NCBI RefSeq assembly: GCF_029968015.1
Contig: NZ_JASCIS010000021.1
Coordinates: forward strand, 62,001 to 126,000
DNA length: 64,000 nucleotides
Direction: 5' to 3'
Origin: Streptomyces luteolus
GTDB lineage: Bacteria > Actinomycetota > Actinomycetes > Streptomycetales > Streptomycetaceae
The position numbers were made by a program, and so were the translations under genes. Positions 59,323 through 64,000 of the stretch are shown here, piece by piece (position 1 is the stretch's first letter; each line of letters starts with the position of its first letter). Under the pieces are notes generated by a model. That model was not told where the DNA came from. It searched no databases and saw nothing but the letters and a program-made list of their open reading frames with translations.

Positions 59323-60765
59323 ATGACCGCGCCGCACCGGCCGAACATCATCCTGTTCATGACCGACGACCACGCCCCGGCCGCCATCGGCGCGTACGGC
59401 AGCGTGATCAACAGAACCCCGGCGGTGGACCGCCTCGCCGCCGAGGGCACGGTCTTCGAGAACACCTTCTGCACCAACGCCATCTGCTCCCCGGCCCGCG
59501 CCACCCTCCTGACCGGCACGTACAGCCATGTCAACGGCATGACGTCGCTCGAAGGCCCGCACCACAAGTTCGACGCGAGCCAGCCCTCCTTCCCGCAGCT
59601 TCTGCGCGAGGCCGGCTACCAGACCGCGATCATCGGCAAATGGCACCTCGGGCACGGTGCGGGCCACGACCCGGAGGGCTTCGACCACTGGGAGATCCTC
59701 CCCGAGCACGGCGTCTACCACGACCCCGAGTTCGTCACCGCCGAGGGCCGCACCAAGTACCCCGGCTACGTCACCGACATCATCACCGACCTCGCCCTCG
59801 GCTGGCTCGACCGTCGCGACCCCGACAAGCCCTTCTGCCTGCTGATCCAGCACAAGGCCCCGCACCGCCCGTTCGAGCCCGCACCCCGCCACCGGCACCT
59901 CTACGAGCACGACACCGTCCCCGCCCCGCCGACCCTCCACGACGACCTCGACGGCCGTGCCCCCGCCGCCCAGGAGGCCGCGATGAGCATGGAGGACCTC
60001 ACGGACGAGGACCTCAAGGGTGTACCCGTACCGGAAGGTCTCTCGGCGCGCGAGGAGCGCGAGTGGCGCTACCAGCGCTACATCAAGGACTACCTGCGGG
60101 TGATCGCCGCCCTCGACGAGAACGTCGCCCGTGTCCTGCACTACCTGGACGTCACCGGCCTCGACGCCGCCACCGCCGTCGCCTACACCTCCGACCACGG
60201 CTTCTTCCTCGGCGAACACGGCTGGTTCGACAAGCGGTTCATGTACGAGGAGGGCATGCGCATCCCGCTGGTGCTGCGCTGGCCCGGCGTCACCGAGCCC
60301 GGCTCCCGGCACGCGGAACTCGTCGCCAACATCGACTACGCGCCCACCCTGCTGGACCTGGCGGGCCTCGCACCCCACCCCCGTATGCAGGGCCGTTCGC
60401 TGCTCCCCCTCCTCAGGGGCGCGCGGCCGGACGACTGGCGGGACGCCGTCTACTACCGCTACTACATGCACCTCGACGTCTGCCACAACGTCCAGGCCTG
60501 CTACGGCATCCGCACCCGCACCCACAAGCTGATCCACTACCCGGGCCACGGCTCCGGCGCCGACGGCGCCGAGGACGCCCCGCGCCCGGCGGCCTGGGAG
60601 CTGTTCGACCTGACGACCGACCCGCACGAGACGCACAACCGTTACGACGATCCCGCGTACGCCGACACCGTCATCGAGCTGAACGACCAACTCGCCCGAA
60701 TCCAGGCCGAGTTCGGTGACACCCCGCAAGGTGTCATGCCCCACGCCGCAAGCGAAGGGAACTGA
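59323..60765 (+). CDS. Type I (formylglycine-dependent) sulfatase
   Basis: This is a 480-residue arylsulfatase-family enzyme that hydrolyses sulfate esters. The formylglycine site is Cys55 in CSPAR (55-59), the canonical C-x-P-x-R. The metal-site Asp pair is in FMTDDHAPA (15-16), the site continues at GKWHLGH, and the second metal pair lies in YTSDHGFFLGEHGWFDK. No signal peptide is visible, so it should act in the cytoplasm on imported sulfated sugars. It lies downstream of the GH3 enzyme and five bases upstream of the GH13 gene. The formylglycine-generating enzyme that converts Cys55 is encoded two genes downstream, which makes the locus self-sufficient. Confidence 0.93.
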   Translation: MTAPHRPNIILFMTDDHAPAAIGAYGSVINRTPAVDRLAAEGTVFENTFCTNAICSPARATLLTGTYSHVNGMTSLEGPHHKFDASQPSFPQLLREAGYQTAIIGKWHLGHGAGHDPEGFDHWEILPEHGVYHDPEFVTAEGRTKYPGYVTDIITDLALGWLDRRDPDKPFCLLIQHKAPHRPFEPAPRHRHLYEHDTVPAPPTLHDDLDGRAPAAQEAAMSMEDLTDEDLKGVPVPEGLSAREEREWRYQRYIKDYLRVIAALDENVARVLHYLDVTGLDAATAVAYTSDHGFFLGEHGWFDKRFMYEEGMRIPLVLRWPGVTEPGSRHAELVANIDYAPTLLDLAGLAPHPRMQGRSLLPLLRGARPDDWRDAVYYRYYMHLDVCHNVQACYGIRTRTHKLIHYPGHGSGADGAEDAPRPAAWELFDLTTDPHETHNRYDDPAYADTVIELNDQLARIQAEFGDTPQGVMPHAASEGN

Positions 60766-60769
60766 CTCC

Positions 60770-62425
60770 GTGCACGTCCCACGCCCCGCCCTCGACTGGC
60801 TGGCCGAGGCCGTCCTCTACCAGATCTATCCGCAGAGCTTCGCCGACTCCGACGGCGACGGCATCGGCGACTTCGCGGGCATCGAGCAGCGCCTCGACCA
60901 CCTGGAGTGGCTCGGTGTGAACACGGTCTGGCTCAACCCGTGCTTCACCTCCCCGTTCCTCGACGCGGGCTACGACATCGCCGACTACTACACGGTCGCC
61001 CCCCGCTACGGCACCAACGACGACCTCGCCCGGCTCGTCGACGCCGCCGGTCGCCGAGGCATCCGGGTCCTGCTCGACCTCGTGGCCGGGCACACCTCCG
61101 ACCGGCACCCCTGGTTCAGGGCATCGGCCGACGACCCGTCCGACGAGCGCTACATCTGGGCCGCCACGGAGGCGCCACCCCACGAAGGGTTCGAGCCCTC
61201 ACCCGGCGCCCGCCCCGGCTGGTACCTGCCGAACTTCTTCCCGAGCCAGCCCGCCCTCAACTTCGGCTACGCGCACACCGATCCGGACGAGCCGTGGCGC
61301 CTGCCCGTGGACGCCGAAGGCCCGCGCGCCAACCGCCGGGCACTGCGCGGCATCATGGCCCACTGGCTGAACCTGGGCGTGTCCGGCTTCCGCGTGGACA
61401 TGGCCGCGTCGCTCGTCAAGGACGACCCGGGCCACGTCGAGACCGGCCGGCTCTGGCGGGAGCTGCGGTCCTGGATCGACCGCGCCCACCCGCAGGCCGC
61501 GCTGCTCTCCGAGTGGGGCGACCCGGCCGTCTCCGTACCGGCCGGATTCCACGCGGACTTCTTTCTGCAGTTCGGCTCCGAGGACAACGGCCGTACGCTG
61601 CGCTCCCTGCTCAGCAACAGGACCGGCACCGTCGACGAGGCCTGGCCCCCGATGGAGCCGTACTTCGCCGCCGACGGCCGGGGCACCCCGCGGATCTTCC
61701 TCGACGGCTGGCAGCGCGCGACCAAGGCGATCGACACCGCCGGACGGGGCGGCCACATCTGCCTGCCCACCGCCAACCACGACTTCTCCCGCCCGGCCTG
61801 CGGCCCCCGCACCGCCGCCGAACTGCCCGCGCTCTTCGCCTTCCAGCTCACCTGGCCGACCCTGCCCGCCGTCTACTACGGCGACGAGATCGGCATGCGG
61901 TACGTCCCCGGCCTGACCGACCACGAAGGCAGCCGCCTCGGCCCCTCCTACGACCGGGCCGGATCGCGCACGCCGATGCAGTGGGACGACGACCGGGCCA
62001 ACGCCGGGTTCTCCACGGCACCGGCCACGGACCTCTACCTGCCACTCGACCCCGACCCCGCCCGGCCCACGGTCGCCGCCCAGCGCACCGACCCCGGCTC
62101 GCTGCTCCACCTGGTGCGCCGCCTGATCGCGCTGCGCAAGGCGAGCCCGGAACTCGGCAGCGGCGGCTCGGTCGAGGTGCTGCACGCCGGATACCCGCTC
62201 GTGTACGTGCGCGGGGAGCGGTACGTCGTCGTGGTCAACCCCCGCCGGGAGCCGACCGAGTTCGCGCTGCCCGAGCGGCTCTCGGGGGCGGCTCCGGTCG
62301 AGGTCTCGGGGGTGGAGGTCCGGGCCACCCGGGTGCACGCCGAGGGCTTTGGCTACGGTGTGCTCGACCTGCACGCGCCGTCCGGTGCGGGCACTCCCCG
62401 CCCCCGAACGACGGTGACGCCATGA
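60770..62425 (+). CDS. GH13 alpha-glucosidase/alpha-amylase-family enzyme
   Basis: This 551-residue protein has a TIM barrel. Start signatures are AVLYQIYPQSFADSDGDGIGDFAGI and WLNPCFTSPFLDAGYDIADY. The nucleophile Asp210 is in GFRVDMA, the general acid Glu248 in LLSEWGDP, and the transition-state Asp338 in TANHDFSR. Region I reads DLVAGHTSD, with Gly where most GH13 enzymes have Asn (DxxxNH). A C-terminal beta-domain begins about residue 470. There is no signal peptide. GTG at 60770 follows the sulfatase stop by 4 nt, and the gene overlaps the FGE gene by 4 nt. It probably releases alpha-linked glucose from imported oligosaccharides. Confidence 0.9.
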   Translation: MHVPRPALDWLAEAVLYQIYPQSFADSDGDGIGDFAGIEQRLDHLEWLGVNTVWLNPCFTSPFLDAGYDIADYYTVAPRYGTNDDLARLVDAAGRRGIRVLLDLVAGHTSDRHPWFRASADDPSDERYIWAATEAPPHEGFEPSPGARPGWYLPNFFPSQPALNFGYAHTDPDEPWRLPVDAEGPRANRRALRGIMAHWLNLGVSGFRVDMAASLVKDDPGHVETGRLWRELRSWIDRAHPQAALLSEWGDPAVSVPAGFHADFFLQFGSEDNGRTLRSLLSNRTGTVDEAWPPMEPYFAADGRGTPRIFLDGWQRATKAIDTAGRGGHICLPTANHDFSRPACGPRTAAELPALFAFQLTWPTLPAVYYGDEIGMRYVPGLTDHEGSRLGPSYDRAGSRTPMQWDDDRANAGFSTAPATDLYLPLDPDPARPTVAAQRTDPGSLLHLVRRLIALRKASPELGSGGSVEVLHAGYPLVYVRGERYVVVVNPRREPTEFALPERLSGAAPVEVSGVEVRATRVHAEGFGYGVLDLHAPSGAGTPRPRTTVTP

Positions 62426-63315
62426 CCGCCTGCTGCGCCCCCCGCCGACAGCCCGGAACCGAGGCCACCGGGGCGCCCGCGCCGGTCACCGGCACGGGAG
62501 CAGCGCGGTCCCGTGCCCCGCACGGCGGCTGGGCGGTACTGTCCGGCGGTACGTTCCTGATGGGCAGCGACTCCTCCCCGTACCCGGAGGACCGCGAGGG
62601 CCCGGCGCGCGAGGTGACCGTGGACGGCTTCGCGATCGCGGCCACGGCCGTCACCAACGCCGAGTTCGCCGCGTTCGTGGCGGCGACCGGGTACGTCACG
62701 GACGCGGAGCGGTTCGGCTGGTCGTTCGTCTTCGGCGGCTTCCTGCCCGACGACTTCCCGCCCACCGCAGCCGCTGCCGCGACCCCGTGGTGGCGCCAGG
62801 TCTTCGGCGCCGCCTGGAACCACCCCGAGGGACCGCGCACCACCCTCGCCGACCGGCAGGACCACCCGGTCGTCCATGTCTCGTACGACGACGCGCTCGC
62901 GTACTGCCGCTGGGCCGGGGCCCGGCTGCCCGCCGAGGCGGAGTGGGAGTACGCGGCACGCGGCGGGCTCGACGGCAAGCCCTACCCGTGGGGCGAGGAG
63001 CGCGACCCCGGCGGCGCGTACCGCATGAACATCTTCCGCGGCAGCTTCCCGCACCGGAACACGGCCGCCGACGGCTACCGCTCCACATGCCCGGTGGACG
63101 CGTTCGAGCCCAACGCCCACGGCTTGTTCAACACCACCGGCAATGTGTGGGAGTGGTGCGCGGACCGGTTCACCCCGGGCACGCGGGTCCTGAAGGGCGG
63201 CTCGCACCTGTGCCACGAGTCGTACTGCCTGCGCTACCGCACCTCCGCGCGGATGGGCAACACCCCGGACAGCTCCAGCGGCAACACGGGGTTCCGCGTG
63301 GTCCGGGCGGGCTGA
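62422..63315 (+). CDS. Formylglycine-generating enzyme (sulfatase maturase)
   Basis: This 297-residue FGE/SUMF1-family oxidase converts the active-site Cys of type I sulfatases to formylglycine using oxygen and a copper cofactor. The core starts with GGTFLMGSDSSPYPEDREGP, has PVVHVSYDDALAYCRWAGARLPAEAEWEYAARGG in the middle, and carries the two catalytic, copper-binding cysteines Cys264 and Cys269 in HLCHESYCLRYR, followed by ARMGNTPDSSSGNTGFR. This closely follows the known Streptomyces enzyme pattern. The N-terminal ~35 residues (CCAPRRQPGTEATG) are extra. It overlaps the GH13 gene by 4 nt and lies two genes after the sulfatase it should mature. Confidence 0.94.
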   Translation: MTACCAPRRQPGTEATGAPAPVTGTGAARSRAPHGGWAVLSGGTFLMGSDSSPYPEDREGPAREVTVDGFAIAATAVTNAEFAAFVAATGYVTDAERFGWSFVFGGFLPDDFPPTAAAAATPWWRQVFGAAWNHPEGPRTTLADRQDHPVVHVSYDDALAYCRWAGARLPAEAEWEYAARGGLDGKPYPWGEERDPGGAYRMNIFRGSFPHRNTAADGYRSTCPVDAFEPNAHGLFNTTGNVWEWCADRFTPGTRVLKGGSHLCHESYCLRYRTSARMGNTPDSSSGNTGFRVVRAG

Positions 63316-63372
63316 CCCGAGCGATGGGCTGACCCGGGCGATGGGCTGACCCGGGCGATGGGCTGCCCGGCC
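63309..63372. repeat. 17-bp tandem repeat spanning the FGE stop codon
   Basis: GGGCTGACCCGAGCGAT (63309-63325) is followed by two identical copies of GGGCTGACCCGGGCGAT (63326-63342, 63343-63359) and a partial fourth. The TGA stop of the FGE gene is in the first unit. Confidence 0.9.
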
Positions 63373-63384
63373 GGTCGGGGGGGC

Positions 63385-63993
63385 TCAGTCCTCCTCCAGC
63401 AGTCGTTTCAACTCGCCGAGCCGCTCCCGCCAGAACTCCTTGTACGCGGCGACCGCGTCGGCGTCGTCCAGCTTGTGATGTCCGAGGCTGACGCCGGTCT
63501 TCTCCGGGCCCTTGACCGTCAGGTACACGGAGATCCGGCTCGACCCGTCCTCCCAGTCGGCCGTGAGGGACTTGCCCGGCCGGTGCGTACGGATCGTGAC
63601 GTCGGCGTCGGGCAGCCAGCGGCGGCGCACGGACTCGTCCACGAACGCCTCGGTGATCCGCTCGGCCCCGGCGGCGATCGTCTTGCTGCCACCTGCCTCC
63701 CAGGTCCCGGCGCACGTCTGCCCGACCTCGCGCATCCCGCGCTCCTGCTCGTACCCGACGGTGATCGACTGCGCGTGCCAGCCGTTCACGCCGTGCTCCT
63801 CGCGCAGGTGCCGGGCGATCTCTGTGTGGCTGCGCTGCGGTGGCCCGACGGCACCCCACCGGTCGAGCACGGCGAACCAGCCGAGCCAGTCCTTCCCGGT
63901 GGACTCGGCGAGGGCGGCGGCGGAGAGCTTCTCGGTGATCTTCTTTCCGGAGGTACGGCCCTCGGGGCCCGCTGTGGGTTCGGTGTCGCTCAT
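63385..63993 (-). CDS. DUF4287 plus SRPBCC-like domain protein
   Basis: This is a 202-residue soluble protein from the ATG at 63993. Residues ~20-85 (KITEKLSAAALAESTGKDWLGWFAVLDRWGA, HTEIARHLREEHGVNGWHAQSITVGYEQERG) fit the helical DUF4287 domain. Residues ~95-202 resemble an SRPBCC/AHSA1-like ligand-binding fold (AERITEAFVDESVRRRWLPDADVTIRTHRPGKSLTADW, SLGHHKLDDADAVAAYKEFWRERLGELKRLLEE). This two-domain combination is common in actinobacteria, and its function is not known. It converges on the FGE gene and is probably not part of the glycan locus. Confidence 0.82.
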   Translation of the reverse strand: MSDTEPTAGPEGRTSGKKITEKLSAAALAESTGKDWLGWFAVLDRWGAVGPPQRSHTEIARHLREEHGVNGWHAQSITVGYEQERGMREVGQTCAGTWEAGGSKTIAAGAERITEAFVDESVRRRWLPDADVTIRTHRPGKSLTADWEDGSSRISVYLTVKGPEKTGVSLGHHKLDDADAVAAYKEFWRERLGELKRLLEED

Positions 63994-64000
63994 GGTCTCG

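Overview
The window is a GC-rich actinobacterial chromosome segment and almost certainly comes from a Streptomyces. The evidence is the strong third-position GC bias, many GTG starts, many genes with a -10-like hexamer directly before the start codon, the zur-znuBCA / glyS / recO-uppS neighbourhood, a leuA leader peptide, small Streptomyces-type proteins (DUF6243), and dispersed copies of GC-rich intergenic repeats. There is no sign of an insertion sequence, prophage, CRISPR array, tRNA or rRNA.

Layout. 1-2628: a GH4 glycosidase (cut by the window edge) divergent from a PfkB sugar kinase. 2753-7792: conserved core genes phoH, ybeY, a CBS/CorC membrane protein, a cytidine-deaminase-fold protein without catalytic residues, a small secreted protein and era. 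7868-10470: MFS transporter and GH1 beta-glucosidase, translationally coupled. 10626-11998: a protealysin-like M4 protease with its emfourin-type inhibitor. 12158-14083: leuA with a leader peptide carrying four consecutive leucine codons. 14212-14913: zinc-ribbon/TerB protein. 15036-26302: a probable sialic-acid/sialoglycan locus with a secreted sialidase, a neuraminate-lyase-like DapA-family protein, a Dpp-type ABC importer that includes a permease-ATPase fusion, a GntR/FadR regulator and a GH42 beta-galactosidase. 26309-28393: small membrane proteins, two of them paralogues. 28465-35258: recO, uppS, zur, znuB, znuC, znuA (two Zur-box-like sites) and glyS. 35442-43461: small proteins, TetR/aldo-keto reductase, a DHA2 MFS exporter, dusB, and a GntR-TetR double-HTH regulator facing an FAD monooxygenase. 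43606-46628: ppdK behind a palindrome-rich upstream region. 46830-47987: Tat-exported PhoX/DUF839-like protein.

48226-63315 holds what I consider the main find: a self-contained glycan-utilisation locus. It has a LacI regulator, an ABC sugar importer without its own ATPase, two Tat-exported hydrolases (GH144-like and GH35), and apparently cytoplasmic GH3, sulfatase and GH13 enzymes together with the formylglycine-generating enzyme that matures the sulfatase. Three matching 14-bp operators (48255, 49521, 56971) sit at the promoters of lacI, the importer and the GH3 unit. The inferred picture is extracellular trimming of a sulfated glycan, uptake of sulfated oligosaccharides, then desulfation and hydrolysis inside the cell.

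Another theme is small-scale sequence turnover at gene ends. Tandem duplications span or touch stop codons at several genes, intergenic repeats supply C-terminal tails and stop codons, and one GTGA stop/start junction appears to have been split by duplication.
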